From Streptomyces sp. H27-C3 (lineage in GTDB: Bacteria > Actinomycetota > Actinomycetes > Streptomycetales > Streptomycetaceae), in contig NZ_JASITA010000034.1 in assembly GCF_030063415.1 (NCBI RefSeq), positions 20,873-84,872 on the forward strand: a stretch of 64,000 bases of DNA. The letters are read 5' to 3'. Both the position numbers and the translations under genes were made by a program. Position 1 is the first letter of the stretch. Each line of letters opens with the position of its first letter. The notes under the pieces were generated by a model that made no database searches, was not told the DNA's origin, and saw only the letters and a list, made by a program, of their open reading frames with translations. Below, one piece after another: positions 53,666 to 63,874 of this stretch.

Positions 53666-54910
53666 TCATCCGAGATCGGACAGCAGGTCGTTCAGCACCG
53701 CCTCCTCCTCCACCCGCACACCTGACTCCTCCAACGCGCCCGGCAGGTCGGGGTCCCACGGGGCGTCGACCCGGGCCCCGGCGAGGGGTGGGCCGACGGG
53801 CTGCGTGCGCACCGCGGCGCGGTAGTCGGCCGCGGTGTAGCGCCAAGGGCTCCAGGGGACCCGCCGCAGCAGGGCGGCGGCGATGCGCAGGCCTCCCCAG
53901 TCGAAGTCCCCGTGGTAGCGGAAGCGGGCGCCGTGTGTGTGGAGATGGCGCAGGAGGGTGAGGGCGGCGGCGGACGGCTGCCCCTGGAGGCAGACCAAAG
54001 GTGCGCAATCCGCGCCGTACGTGTCGGCGGCCGCGGCGAGCACGGCCGGGTTCTCGCAGATCCGGACCGTCGGCGGCGCCGAGAGAGGCGGGCACCGGGT
54101 CAGCTGCCGCAGAGTCAGTACGGCGGGCTCGCCCGCTTCGGCCATCCAGTCCAGGGCAGGAGTGCCCCTCAGATTCAGGGTGAGCACGGTCGAGGACAGC
54201 TCGTCACGCAGTAGTCCCACCGAAGCCCACACCTCGCGTCGCCACTGCGCGCCGCTTCCGTCCGGAAAGCCGGTCAGCGCCCGGACGCCGGAGAGGGTGA
54301 GGGTACAGAGGGGGGTTCCGTCGTCCAACGCATGTGCGCTGCCGAGGTGTTGGGCGGAGAATGTGGGCAGCGACACCGGCGGCTCCACCGGGAGGGCAGC
54401 CAGGGCGGTGGCGGCCCGGCCGAGCAGGTCGGCCGCAGCGGTGGGCGTACCGGCGAGGCGCCGTACCAGCCCGTCGCTCCGGAGCCGCTCGACCCAGACT
54501 TGCAGTGCGGGGACCTCGTCCGCCAGGGTGTCGACCGGACCGTACGCCTCCTGCCAGGACCGCTGTTCCTCGGCACGGGCCTGGCCGAGGAGCGTGACCG
54601 GCCCGGTGAGCGCGACCACTGCTGCGGCCAGCCCCGCCGGGCTGATGCCGGAGCGGCGCAGCAGGTCGTCCACCGCGTCGAGCCGCACGGACAAGGACCG
54701 CCCGCTGCCCGGGGTGCGCCCCAACAACCTTTCAGCGGCTGATCGTTGGCCTGCGGTGGGCACACTCAGCGAGACCGGGCCGATGAGTGGTTGCCCGCGC
54801 TCCAGGCGCCGACGTGCGCGGTCGACCAGCCAGCCGAGTCCGGGGTCGCCAAGGAGTCTGCGCAGCCGTACGTCATCGACGGTCACGGCCGTGACGGGAG
54901 TCAGCTCCAC
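53666..54910 (-). CDS. jetD: Wadjet JetD, TOPRIM nuclease subunit (DUF2399/TIGR02679 type)
   Basis: 414 residues from a GTG at 54910, GGAG 6 nt upstream, overlapping jetC by 10 bases. C-terminal TOPRIM-like catalytic elements: ICENPAVL (glutamate) and YHGDFDWGGLRIA (D-x-D). JetD is the nuclease that cleaves plasmid DNA recognised by the SMC-like JetABC. The set DUF2397-DUF2398-SMC-DUF2399 is one of the alternative Wadjet types; I believe it is the one called type III, but have not verified this. Confidence 0.88.
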   Translation of the reverse strand: MELTPVTAVTVDDVRLRRLLGDPGLGWLVDRARRRLERGQPLIGPVSLSVPTAGQRSAAERLLGRTPGSGRSLSVRLDAVDDLLRRSGISPAGLAAAVVALTGPVTLLGQARAEEQRSWQEAYGPVDTLADEVPALQVWVERLRSDGLVRRLAGTPTAAADLLGRAATALAALPVEPPVSLPTFSAQHLGSAHALDDGTPLCTLTLSGVRALTGFPDGSGAQWRREVWASVGLLRDELSSTVLTLNLRGTPALDWMAEAGEPAVLTLRQLTRCPPLSAPPTVRICENPAVLAAAADTYGADCAPLVCLQGQPSAAALTLLRHLHTHGARFRYHGDFDWGGLRIAAALLRRVPWSPWRYTAADYRAAVRTQPVGPPLAGARVDAPWDPDLPGALEESGVRVEEEAVLNDLLSDLG

Positions 54911-57900
54911 TGCGGCTCCGATGCACCGGCCGCTTCGGCCCGAGGTACCGGAATCGGATGCTCGGGCCTCTCCGGGTCCGGACCTCGCCGCCTTCGCGTG
55001 CCGTCCCACTCCCACCGGGTGACGAGCACCGCCGCGACCTCGTCGATCCGCGACAGCTGGGCGATGGCGATGCCGGGCACCTGCGGGTAGCAGGCCCACT
55101 CTCGTTCGCTGGTCATCACGACGTCGAGGTCGAAGGCGTGCAGCAGTCCCAGGCACTTGGCGCGCGAGTCGTCGTCCACTCCGGCGAACGCCTCGTCGAG
55201 GGTGACCAGGCGCGGTGCGTACGGGCTGCCCGCGCTCGCGTAGTGGGAGGACGCGGCGGCGAACAGCGGCACCGAGACGGCCAGTACCCTCTCGCCGCCC
55301 GACGCGGGTCCAGTGGCCGGGACCCAGCGGCCCTGCTGGTGCCGCTCGACCCCGAACTCGTGCCAGGTCCGGTAGTCGAGTGCGGCGGTGAGGTGATCCA
55401 GCCAGCTGCCCGACGCGTCGTCGGTGTGCTGACGCGCGATCTGCTCCTGGAGGAACTCGCCCACGGCCGCGCGGTCCTCGGCGGTCCAGATGTCGGCCGA
55501 CCGACGCAGCCGGTCCCGGGCATGGGCGAGCCCGGCGGGAGCCTTGCGGGATGCCCGCCACACCAGCCTCAGCCGCATCCCGGTGGAGGTCGGCCGCTCC
55601 TCCAGCTCGACGTTCATGTCCCGCACCTGCCTCTCGGCCGCGCCGATCAGCTCCTGGAGTGTCCCCGCGACCTCCGTGACCAGATGGGTCTCCAGGATCT
55701 CCCGTTCCCGTGCGGACAGGATGCGGGCGAGCTCGCCGACCTCGACGGCCAGCGCCTCGGCCAGTTCCGGTACGGCTCGTTCGCGGCCCTGGTAGACGAT
55801 GTCGACGACCATGCCGTCCTCCACCATCCGGGCGGAGGCCCTGTGCCCGTGCCGGGACAACGTGTCCTGGAGGGTCTTGAACTCCTCACTGAGCCGGCGC
55901 TGCACCCGTTCCCACGCGCTGTCGGAGTCGTCGGTGGCGGACAGGCCCGCGTCGATGGCGCGGGCCAGCGCGATGGCAGGGGTGGCTGCCCATGCGCCAC
56001 CGTCCACGGCGGGCACCTGGATGTCGGGCAGCGCCACGGCCATCAACCCGGTTGCGGTGAACCGCTGGAGCGCGGCGATGGCCTCCGTACGCGCCTCGGC
56101 TGCCTCTCTCAGCCCTTCGTGCAACTGCTCGATACGGCCTTCGGCCTTGCCCGCCGCCCGATCCGCTTCGGCATGGCGTTGGCGGCTGACCCGCTGCTCG
56201 CTCTCGCAGACGCGCAACGCCTCCGCGGCCTGCGCCAGCATGCGCTGGAGTTCGTCGACGGCGGCGCCGACCGTGGAACGCAAGGTGGTGAAGCGTTCGT
56301 CGGCGGCTGCCGCCTCGCTCACCGCCTCCTTCGCGCGTGCCGTGAGCTCAGCGGCTCGCTCCGCGGCCTGTCCGGCCTCGGTACGCTCGTCCTCCGTCCG
56401 CCCGGCCGCCTCGCCGCGTTCACGCAGGGCGGGCCAGAGGGCGGCCAGCGCCGCGGCGAGGGAGCCGAGCGCGTCACGCACCGCGGCCAGCCCTTCCTGA
56501 TCGGCCGGCATCCTCAGGTCCTCGGCCGCCCGAGCCAGATCGGCCGCGGCCGACTCGCTCTGCTCAGCCGCCTCCAGGAGGGCGGCGGCCCGCTCGTCGC
56601 GCCGTTCGCCGGTCCGGTGCAGGGCCTCGGCGGCGGCTGCCACACGCGCGTGCGCGCGGTTGAGGGCACTTTCATCCGGTACGTCCGCCACCTCGGCGTC
56701 CAGGACCCTACGACGGGCGGCCACCGTGGCAGCCAGTTCCGCGATGGTCGCCAGTTCTCCCTGAAGAAGGTCGAGTTCGGCACGGATGGCTGCGATACGA
56801 GACCGCCGAGCGGCCTCACGCGCACCCTCGCCGATGTACTCGGCGGTGGTCTTGGCCCATCGGCCGGTCAGCGCGCCGACCCGGAAGCGCCCGTCGACCG
56901 CCGCCCAGGTTCCGGCTTCACCACCCGGCGCGTCGGCCACCGCACCGGCCGACCCGGCGCCGATCGCGGCAAGCAGCCGGGCGACCGTGCCCTCTCCCAC
57001 GGCCGCGGCCCCGGCGTCCCCGTGGTCCACGGCCGGGCGCAGCAGTTCCGCGAGCGACGCCCCCCGCACCGGACCCTCGGCCGGGGCGAGCAGCATCTCG
57101 TGGCTGTCGGCGTCGAGAACGGCGCCGTCGGGGAGTACCCAGGCGTCCAGCATCCCGGACGCCTCCAAGGCGGCCTCAAGACCGGCGCGTTCCTCCTCGG
57201 CGAGCTCGTCCTTGAAGTCCACCAGCCGCCACAAGGGGGCGCCCGTCAGCCGATCACGCAGACGGGGGGTACGGGTGAGCGGCGGCTGCGGCGGACGCCG
57301 CCCGCCGGCCTCCAACGCGGCCAGTTCCTGCTGCAGCCTGCCGGCGTGTTCGGTGAGTTCGGTCCGGCGCAGGGCGGCCCCGGCAGCCTGCTCGGCCAGG
57401 CGCGCGGATGCGGCGCTGTGGGCGCGCGCGGCCTCGGCCCGCGCCGGGTAGGGGCCGTCGAGACGGCCCACCCACTCCTGGAGTTCGTCCAGCAGGCCGG
57501 GCTCATCCGGATAGGCGAGTTCGATCCAGCCACGGGCGCGGGTGCGGACCTCGCCCAGCAGCGCCCGTCCGGCGTGCGCCACGTCCTCCTCGGCCAGGCC
57601 GAGTTCCGCTGAGGCCGCGGCCCGGTCGGCATCGGCTTCGTCCAGTCGGACGGCTTGCTTGCGCCGTTCCTCCGAGGCGCGGGCAGCGACCTGAGCGAGG
57701 CCCTCCACATGGGTGAGCGCGCGTCGGCCCCGCTCCACGGACTGCTCGACGGAGCTGCGCAGTTCACTCGTGGTGAGCCCGTCGTTCCTTGGTAGGACGA
57801 CCCGGGCTGCGCCGGCCGCCTCGCCCGCCTGCCGATAGGTGTCCTTGGCGTGCCGGTCGGCCGCCCGCAGCCGGTTCTCGGCGGCACCGAGCCGCTCCAG

Positions 57901-59055
57901 GCCCTTGTTGTGCAGCCGTACCGCCTGATCCCGGTCGCTCCGCGCACGCTCTGCCGCGCGCGCCGTGCGATCCGTCTCATGGTGTGCCTGGTCGAGATCC
58001 TTGGCGCTGCGCATCTCGGGGCTTTCGCGCAGGGCGGCGTCCTGGGCACGGAGCCGGTTCTGCTGTTCCTCCAGCGCGTCGGTCAGCTCCGCTGCCGCCT
58101 GCCGCTCCTCCTCGGCCCTGGCCTGCTGTGACTGCGCCTCGGTGAGGTCCCGTTGGCGGTGCTCGTAGCGGGAGTGCTCGGCGCGGGGCAGACGGGCGCG
58201 GCGGCGGGTGGCGATGCGGGCGTAGCGCCGGTAGTGCTCCAGGAAGCCGGCGGCGGCACGCTCCGCGGCGGAGGCGGCCGCCAGTTCGGCCTTCTCCTCG
58301 TCGAGCGAGCGGAACGCCTCGGCCACGTCGGCGATGACGGCCTGGTCCACCGGTGGCAGGGCCTCGGTGAGCGCGCGGGAAAGGGCTCCCTCGTTGGGGC
58401 GCTTGGACAGCTGGGGCTGGCGCAGCTGGACGAGCAGGTCGACCAAGGCGCCGTACCGCTGCTCGCCGAGCCCGAAGAGTGCCTCGTCCACGGCTCTGCG
58501 GTAGGCCTTGGCCTGGTCGTACACCATGCCGTGGCCGACGACGGCTTCGACGAGACGGTCCCGCGAGAGAGCCGTGCCGGTGGCGTCGATCAGGCTGAGG
58601 AACCCCTCCGCGGGTGTGCCGGGTCCGTGGTGGACGCGCTGGCCGGTGACCGCGTACCAGTGCCGGGCGATTCCGCGTCCGCTCACCGCCTTCAGTCCGC
58701 ACAGCAGTGTGCGGAAGTGCTTCTCCCCGCTGGTCGCGTCGAGTCTGCCGAACTCGATCCAGGTGTAGCCGAGGCGCTCGGTGTGCGGGTGCTCCCCGCC
58801 GAGCAGGAGGTTCCACTCCATCCGCTTCCCGGGGTCGCCGTCCGGTTCCACCCGTCGCGGGCTCAGGTCGCCGTCGAGCAGGAAGGGCAGGGTGAGCGCG
58901 AGCACCTTGGATTTGCCGGTGCCGTTGTTGCCTCGCAGCAGCAGGCGCCCGTCACGGAAGTGGAATTCCTCCACGTCGTAGTGGAAGAGGTCGACGAGCC
59001 CGATCCGCAGGGGCTGCCAGCGGGTGCGGAGCGGCTCGGGGAGTGCGATGGTCAC
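54901..59055 (-). CDS. jetC: Wadjet JetC, SMC-like ATPase (TIGR02680 type)
   Basis: 1384 residues. Walker A LRGNNGTGKSKVLAL (~43-57), long coiled-coil segments rich in A/E/R, a central hinge-like region (~600-760), signature ATGPASGGERVLAVSVP (~1251), Walker B RLVTLDEAFAGVDDD (~1285). Forms the DNA-extruding motor with JetA and JetB. Start overlaps the jetB stop by four bases. Confidence 0.92.
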   Translation of the reverse strand: MTIALPEPLRTRWQPLRIGLVDLFHYDVEEFHFRDGRLLLRGNNGTGKSKVLALTLPFLLDGDLSPRRVEPDGDPGKRMEWNLLLGGEHPHTERLGYTWIEFGRLDATSGEKHFRTLLCGLKAVSGRGIARHWYAVTGQRVHHGPGTPAEGFLSLIDATGTALSRDRLVEAVVGHGMVYDQAKAYRRAVDEALFGLGEQRYGALVDLLVQLRQPQLSKRPNEGALSRALTEALPPVDQAVIADVAEAFRSLDEEKAELAAASAAERAAAGFLEHYRRYARIATRRRARLPRAEHSRYEHRQRDLTEAQSQQARAEEERQAAAELTDALEEQQNRLRAQDAALRESPEMRSAKDLDQAHHETDRTARAAERARSDRDQAVRLHNKGLERLGAAENRLRAADRHAKDTYRQAGEAAGAARVVLPRNDGLTTSELRSSVEQSVERGRRALTHVEGLAQVAARASEERRKQAVRLDEADADRAAASAELGLAEEDVAHAGRALLGEVRTRARGWIELAYPDEPGLLDELQEWVGRLDGPYPARAEAARAHSAASARLAEQAAGAALRRTELTEHAGRLQQELAALEAGGRRPPQPPLTRTPRLRDRLTGAPLWRLVDFKDELAEEERAGLEAALEASGMLDAWVLPDGAVLDADSHEMLLAPAEGPVRGASLAELLRPAVDHGDAGAAAVGEGTVARLLAAIGAGSAGAVADAPGGEAGTWAAVDGRFRVGALTGRWAKTTAEYIGEGAREAARRSRIAAIRAELDLLQGELATIAELAATVAARRRVLDAEVADVPDESALNRAHARVAAAAEALHRTGERRDERAAALLEAAEQSESAAADLARAAEDLRMPADQEGLAAVRDALGSLAAALAALWPALRERGEAAGRTEDERTEAGQAAERAAELTARAKEAVSEAAAADERFTTLRSTVGAAVDELQRMLAQAAEALRVCESEQRVSRQRHAEADRAAGKAEGRIEQLHEGLREAAEARTEAIAALQRFTATGLMAVALPDIQVPAVDGGAWAATPAIALARAIDAGLSATDDSDSAWERVQRRLSEEFKTLQDTLSRHGHRASARMVEDGMVVDIVYQGRERAVPELAEALAVEVGELARILSAREREILETHLVTEVAGTLQELIGAAERQVRDMNVELEERPTSTGMRLRLVWRASRKAPAGLAHARDRLRRSADIWTAEDRAAVGEFLQEQIARQHTDDASGSWLDHLTAALDYRTWHEFGVERHQQGRWVPATGPASGGERVLAVSVPLFAAASSHYASAGSPYAPRLVTLDEAFAGVDDDSRAKCLGLLHAFDLDVVMTSEREWACYPQVPGIAIAQLSRIDEVAAVLVTRWEWDGTRRRRGPDPERPEHPIPVPRAEAAGASEPQWS

Positions 59056-60287
59056 GCCTGACCGGCCTTTCGCTGTGCCGGCATGCGTACGTTGCCGGGT
59101 GGGAGTACGACCGGTGCGCCGACCGCGTAGCGGGCCAGCGCGGGGCGGGGCTCGGCCCCGTCGGCGCTACGGGAGACCAGGCCGAGGGCGGCGAGCCGGG
59201 CGACGGCCTGCTCGACGAGCTCGCCCTCCATGCCCGGCTCCCGCGCGTTCTTGGCCCAGAACGTGCCGTGCTCGGCGGCGAGTTCCCGTACCCGCTGGGC
59301 GAGCTGGTCAGTGGTGACCGGCCCGCCCGCCCTGGCCAGGTACTCGGCGAGCAGCAGGGTGATGTGGCCGTGGGTGCCCTGCTCGGGCATCCGTACGTCG
59401 GTGAGGTCGTCCTCGGGATCGACCATGGCGATGCCTTCGGCCCGGATCTCGGGCACCAGACCGGTCAGGTCGGCCACGCGGGCGGTGAGGAACCCCCGCT
59501 GCCTGGTGAGGTAGCTGAGCTCGGCGTCGCTCAGCTCGTCGTAGTAGAGCACCGGATCGTCCAGAAGTCTGCGGGTGAGTGTCTGCCGCATCGCACGGAA
59601 GCGGAGGTCGTCGCTGTCGAGGGCGGTTTCGGCGACGAGCTGCGCCAGCCGGTCGGCGGTGGCCTCGGCTTGCACGGTGGAGGGCCCACGACGCGTCGCG
59701 AGCAGTCCTGCCAGCACCCGGCGTTCGACGTCGTAGAGCACGTCGCCCGCGCCGCTCACATACGCGTCCTCGTCTCCGGCGACCCGGCGCAGTACACCGA
59801 GACTGAGCAGGAGCCGTACGACAGCCGCGAGGTCGAGGCGCTCGTCCCGGCGGTCAAGAGTGAACTGGATTCCCGACGCGACGAGCCCGGGATCGGTCGC
59901 GTCGAGGACGACCTGGTCGGCAAGACGGCCGAGAGCGATCTGCGACTCGCCGCGCTCCAGGGCGGCCAGGGCCAGGCAGAGCAGGACGTAGCGACGGCGG
60001 GTGAAGGGGGTGGCGGCACGGGCCGCCTCGCGCGCGGGGTGCGTGGCGTCGTCGAGCACGCCGGGGATCTTGCGCAACCGGGCGGTGTCGGCGTCCACAT
60101 GGAGCGGCCAGCCGGTGTTGCGGTCGAACCACTCGCGGAGTTCGGAGGCATGCCGTCGCACGAGCCGGAACTCCTCCGCGTGCCTGCCGTGGGCGAGGAG
60201 GAGAGGCTGCTTCAGAAGGGCGCGGGCGGCCCTGCGGAGCTCAGCGGCATGTTGCCCGTCGAGCACCTCGGCCAGTGGCGTGGTCAT
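59052..60287 (-). CDS. jetB: Wadjet JetB (DUF2398/TIGR02678 type)
   Basis: 411 residues, winged-helix-rich kite-like subunit: FTRRRYVLLCLALAALERGE, VVRLLLSLGVLRRVAGDE, ELSYLTRQRGFLTARVADL. Binds JetC and JetA. ATGA overlaps with the jetA stop. Confidence 0.88.
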   Translation of the reverse strand: MTTPLAEVLDGQHAAELRRAARALLKQPLLLAHGRHAEEFRLVRRHASELREWFDRNTGWPLHVDADTARLRKIPGVLDDATHPAREAARAATPFTRRRYVLLCLALAALERGESQIALGRLADQVVLDATDPGLVASGIQFTLDRRDERLDLAAVVRLLLSLGVLRRVAGDEDAYVSGAGDVLYDVERRVLAGLLATRRGPSTVQAEATADRLAQLVAETALDSDDLRFRAMRQTLTRRLLDDPVLYYDELSDAELSYLTRQRGFLTARVADLTGLVPEIRAEGIAMVDPEDDLTDVRMPEQGTHGHITLLLAEYLARAGGPVTTDQLAQRVRELAAEHGTFWAKNAREPGMEGELVEQAVARLAALGLVSRSADGAEPRPALARYAVGAPVVLPPGNVRMPAQRKAGQA

Positions 60288-61858
60288 CGTTCGCCTTCTC
60301 CGTGCGGGGGTTCGTCGGTCAGGTCGACGATCTCGATGAGGTGATCGGGCCCGCGGAACGTCCCCGACGGCGTACGGATCTCCGCCGCCGGTCCGTCGGC
60401 CAGTGCGCTGAGCCTGATCTCCATGGAGCCGTCGTTGCTGGTGGCCACGGTGTGCCGCATACCGGGCCGCCACGTGGCGAGTGCGTCACCGAGCAGTTGG
60501 AGGAAGAGCCCGAAGGACACCGGGTCGAGCTCGCCGAGTTCGGACAGCCTGACCGTTCCGTCCGTGACGAGCCGGGCCCGGGCCGCGGCGATCTCGGCCA
60601 CCTGCTTGGCCGCCACCTCGGCAAGGTGGCGACGCCGCTCCCGGCGATCCTCGACCTTGCGGGGTTTGCCCCGCCGCTCGTAACTTCCGGTGCGGCGCAG
60701 CTGCGGGCTGATCCGCAGCGGCTCAGCGGCGGCCCAGGGAGTGGCCGCGGGCACCGGTGCGGCCACGCGGGCGGCCAGCGTGTCCGCGTCGATCGTGAGG
60801 TGACGGGCGGGATAGAGCCCGAAGGCCGCCCGCCACAGCTGGTGCCGCGACGCGTCGTCGCCGGCCTCGGCGAACCAGCGGGCGAGCGTGCGGAAATCGG
60901 CGGAACGGTCGGACCGCCCGGCCCGGCGCTCCCCCAGCACTCGGACGACGGCCAGCATCTGCGGGATCGCTCCCAGAGCACGGCCACGCAGCAGTCTGGC
61001 CTGCGACTCGCGTCCGTTCCGGGTGAGGAACCACGCCGCGAGCCCGTCCCAGCGACCGGCCCAGTGCGCGTGCGCCTCCTGCGCGGCGTGCTCCGCCTCC
61101 TCAGGCGCGGCGTCGGCCGCTTCCCGCCCGGCGGCAGCCCTGAGCAGGACCTCGATCCTGCCCGACTCCTCCAGCTCCAGGATGAGCTGGGCGATGCGCC
61201 CGCCCAAGGTGATCAGGTCCTGGATGAAGCGCTCCAGATACTGGATGAGGCGATCCTTGTAGGCGAGAAAGACCGCCTCCTCCACCTCATGCAGATCAAT
61301 GGTGCGCTGCAACGAGCCCATGAACGCGCGCGCGTTTTCGGCGAGAGCGGCGAACCGGCTCGCGAGCGCGTCGAACGCGAGGTACGTCTTGCCGGGATCC
61401 GGCTGGTCGTCGGCGGTGAGCACGAGGAGGGCCCGCAGCTGCGTGACGATGTCGTGCAGTGCGATGGCCTGGAGGGCGCCGCGCCGCCCGAGCGCCTCGT
61501 CATAGGCGGCAAGGGCCTCCTCGGCTGCTTCCCCGGCCCGGGTCAGCTGATAGATGAAGCGCTTGCGATAGAAATCCTCGACGGCGCTGACACGCCCGGT
61601 GTCGGGGTCGGCCCGTAGATTCCCCCACTCGACCAGCTTGTCCAGTGCCTTGACGACCCCGTCGAGTTCGCCGGGCCGTACCTCCCCGGGCAGCGCGGCG
61701 TGCACGTCCTCGGGGCGCAGATGCACGGCAAAGTGTTCCTTGGCCATGACGAACGCCCGCATCACCTGGCGGTAGAGGGCGGTGTTCTGCACGGTGAGGT
61801 GAGCGAAGGGACTGAACCCGCCCGGCCCGAGGTCCGGAGCGGCGGCGCTGGTGGTCAT
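60284..61858 (-). CDS. jetA: Wadjet JetA (DUF2397/TIGR02677 type)
   Basis: 524 residues from the ATG at 61858, MukF-like kleisin subunit. Helical throughout, with the family stretches FAHLTVQNTALYRQVMRAF at the N-terminus and LYPARHLTIDADTLAARV later, and a basic RRGKPRKVEDRRERRRHL segment. First gene of the Wadjet operon; its promoter lies in 61859-62122. No Shine-Dalgarno is obvious. Confidence 0.88.
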   Translation of the reverse strand: MTTSAAAPDLGPGGFSPFAHLTVQNTALYRQVMRAFVMAKEHFAVHLRPEDVHAALPGEVRPGELDGVVKALDKLVEWGNLRADPDTGRVSAVEDFYRKRFIYQLTRAGEAAEEALAAYDEALGRRGALQAIALHDIVTQLRALLVLTADDQPDPGKTYLAFDALASRFAALAENARAFMGSLQRTIDLHEVEEAVFLAYKDRLIQYLERFIQDLITLGGRIAQLILELEESGRIEVLLRAAAGREAADAAPEEAEHAAQEAHAHWAGRWDGLAAWFLTRNGRESQARLLRGRALGAIPQMLAVVRVLGERRAGRSDRSADFRTLARWFAEAGDDASRHQLWRAAFGLYPARHLTIDADTLAARVAAPVPAATPWAAAEPLRISPQLRRTGSYERRGKPRKVEDRRERRRHLAEVAAKQVAEIAAARARLVTDGTVRLSELGELDPVSFGLFLQLLGDALATWRPGMRHTVATSNDGSMEIRLSALADGPAAEIRTPSGTFRGPDHLIEIVDLTDEPPHGEGER

Positions 61859-62122
61859 CAGCAGCCATTTTGCCGCAGCGGCAGCACTCGAGGACAGAGA
61901 CCCCAGCACTTGGCTGATTAACGCCGGTATGCGGACAGTGTCCGATCCCGTACCGACTCCCTACCACCGGTGACGACGGCGATCTCAATTCGCGCGCCCG
62001 TACCAGTCGACGTCACACGTCGGCAGGTACGGGCGAGACCTCCGTCTGCTGATGCTGGACGTACCCGTGGAGCGCTTCAGCCACTTGCGGCCGGCCGACC
62101 AGGGCATGGTCGTGTGCGGCGG
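61859..62122. other. JetA upstream region and island edge
   Basis: 264 bp with no supported gene. It must carry the Wadjet promoter. A short + strand open stretch (GRDLRLLMLDVPVERF) near 62030-62110 looks protein-like and could be a trapped gene fragment; I cannot name it. Confidence 0.4.
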
Positions 62123-62239
62123 CCCGCCGATGACGAGGGCGGCCTCGGCGACCTCGGCGGCGAAGCGCAGCGCGGCTGCCCGGCCCTGGCCGCGTGCGGT
62201 GCCGGAGACGAGCGCGACCTTGCCGGAGAGCCTGCTCAC
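62123..62239 (-). pseudogene. Short-chain dehydrogenase N-terminal remnant
   Basis: From a GTG at 62239 (overlapping the upstream SDR stop, GTGA) ~39 codons match an SDR start (LSGKVALVSGTARGQGRAA), then homology is lost and the frame runs on into island DNA to a stop at 61985. The remaining ~220 residues are missing. The cut marks where the defence island replaced or interrupted the catabolic cluster. Confidence 0.75.
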
Positions 62240-63003
62240 GAATCCTCCTCGGGGAGATCGGGGAGAAGGGCGTCGGAGATGGACTTCGTCCCGCCGTGCG
62301 AGGTGAGCCCGCCGTCGACAGGGATGTCCGCGCCGGTGACGAAGGACGATGCGTCGCAGAGCAGGAAGGTGACGACCGCGGCGACCTCGGCCACCGTGCC
62401 GGAGCGGCCCAGCGGGGTCTCGCGGAGATTGGCCTCCCGAAAGGCTGGGGCGGCGGAAGCGGTCATCGGGGTCTCGATGAACCCGGGGTGGACGCAATTG
62501 ACGCGGATGCCCCGAGGGCCGAGTTCCAGGCAGGCGGATCGGGACAGGCCGCGCAGCGCCCACTTGCTCGCGGTGTACGCCACCGGGTAGTGGCCGGTCA
62601 GCGCGGCGGCGGAACCGATGTTGACGATGGACGAACCCGGCGGCATGAGCGGTGCCAGGTGCTGGATGCCCAGGAGCGGTCCGGTGACGTTGACGGCCTG
62701 GACGCGGTCGAAGTCCGCGACGGTGACCTCACCGACCCGGGCCCGCCGGTTGATCCCCGCGTTGTTGACCAGCCCGTCGACCCGGCCGTACGCGTGACGC
62801 AGCCAGTCCGCCAGCGCCGCCCACTCCTCGTCGCGGGAGACGTCCAGGGTCCGCTGGACCACGCCCTCGGTCTCGGTCGCGAAGGGCTGGGCATCGGTGG
62901 CGATCACGTGGGCGCCCTCGGCCGCGCAGGCCGCCGCCTCGGCGGCGCCCTGGCCGCGGGCGGCCCCGGTGACCACGACGACCTTGCCCTGAAGCCTGTT
63001 CAC
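62236..63003 (-). CDS. Short-chain dehydrogenase/reductase
   Basis: 255 residues from a GTG at 63003 with GGAG ~7 nt upstream. Rossmann motif VVVVTGAARGQGAAEA, NNAG (LVNNAGINRRARV), catalytic Ser/Tyr/Lys pattern (IGSAAALTGHYPVAYTASKWAL) and PGFIETPMT. NAD(P)H-dependent oxidoreductase; substrate unknown. The FAH-family frame upstream runs into it without a stop, so a fused FAH-SDR polypeptide is possible. Confidence 0.88.
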   Translation of the reverse strand: MNRLQGKVVVVTGAARGQGAAEAAACAAEGAHVIATDAQPFATETEGVVQRTLDVSRDEEWAALADWLRHAYGRVDGLVNNAGINRRARVGEVTVADFDRVQAVNVTGPLLGIQHLAPLMPPGSSIVNIGSAAALTGHYPVAYTASKWALRGLSRSACLELGPRGIRVNCVHPGFIETPMTASAAPAFREANLRETPLGRSGTVAEVAAVVTFLLCDASSFVTGADIPVDGGLTSHGGTKSISDALLPDLPEEDS

Positions 63004-63874
63004 GGCCGGCTCCGGGGGCGCGTGCGGCCCTGCGGGAGCGGTATGAGGCCGGGTCCCGGGGACGACGGTGTTGGAGACCGTGCCGAGGGCGTCGGCGGTG
63101 AGCGTGACGGTGTCGCCAGGCTGGAGCGGGGGCGGATCCTGACAGCCGCGCACCCCCCAGAGTTCGGCGAGGCAGCCGCCGTTGCCGCAGGTGCCGGAGC
63201 CGAGAACGTCACCGGGGCGGACGGACGTACCCCGGGAGGCGTAGGCGATCATCTCCTCGAAGGTCCAGCTCATGTTGGACAGCAGGTCCCGGCCGACGGC
63301 CTCGCCGTTGATCTCAGCCGTGAGACCGAGTCGGAGGAAGCCGTCGGCGTCGCGGTACGGCTCCGCTTCGTCGGGTGTGACGAGGTACGGGCCGAGGGTG
63401 GTGGCGGTGTCCTTGCCCTTGCAGGGGCCGAGGTTGACCTGCATCTCGCGGGACTGGAGGTCGCGCGCGGACCAGTCGTTGAACAGTGTGTATCCGGCGA
63501 TGTGGTCGCGGGCCTGCTCCGGCGTGAGGTCGCGGCCCTCGCGGCCGACGACCACGGCGACTTCGAGCTCGAAGTCCAGCACGTGGCTGCCCGGGGGGAC
63601 GGGGACGTCGTCATGGGCGCCGATGAGGGCGTAGGGGTTGGTGAAGTAGAAGGTCGGCGCGTCGTACCAGGCGTCCGGGACCCCGGCGACACCGTCGACG
63701 CTGCGGCGTACACCCTCGATGTGCTCCTCGAAGGTGACGAAGTCCCGTACGGAGGGCGCCTCCAGCGGCGGCAGCAGTCGTACGTCGGCCAGCGCGACCG
63801 GATCGCCGGGGGGCGGCGGTTCGGTGCCGAGGCCGGAGCGGATCAGGCCGAGCAGTGTGGTGCCCTCGGGGAAG
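63004..63874 (-). pseudogene. Fumarylacetoacetate hydrolase-family gene, 5'-truncated
   Basis: The frame is FAH-like (RDFVTFEEHIEGVRRSV, WYDAPTFYFTNPYALIGAHDDV, LDFELEVAVVVGREG, GYTLFNDWSARDLQ, GSGTCGNGGCLAEL). The N-terminal ~30 residues and start codon are missing; homology begins near an IS3-type end at 63875. It has no stop before the SDR. FAH proteins cleave C-C bonds or decarboxylate keto acids in aromatic catabolism. Confidence 0.75.
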
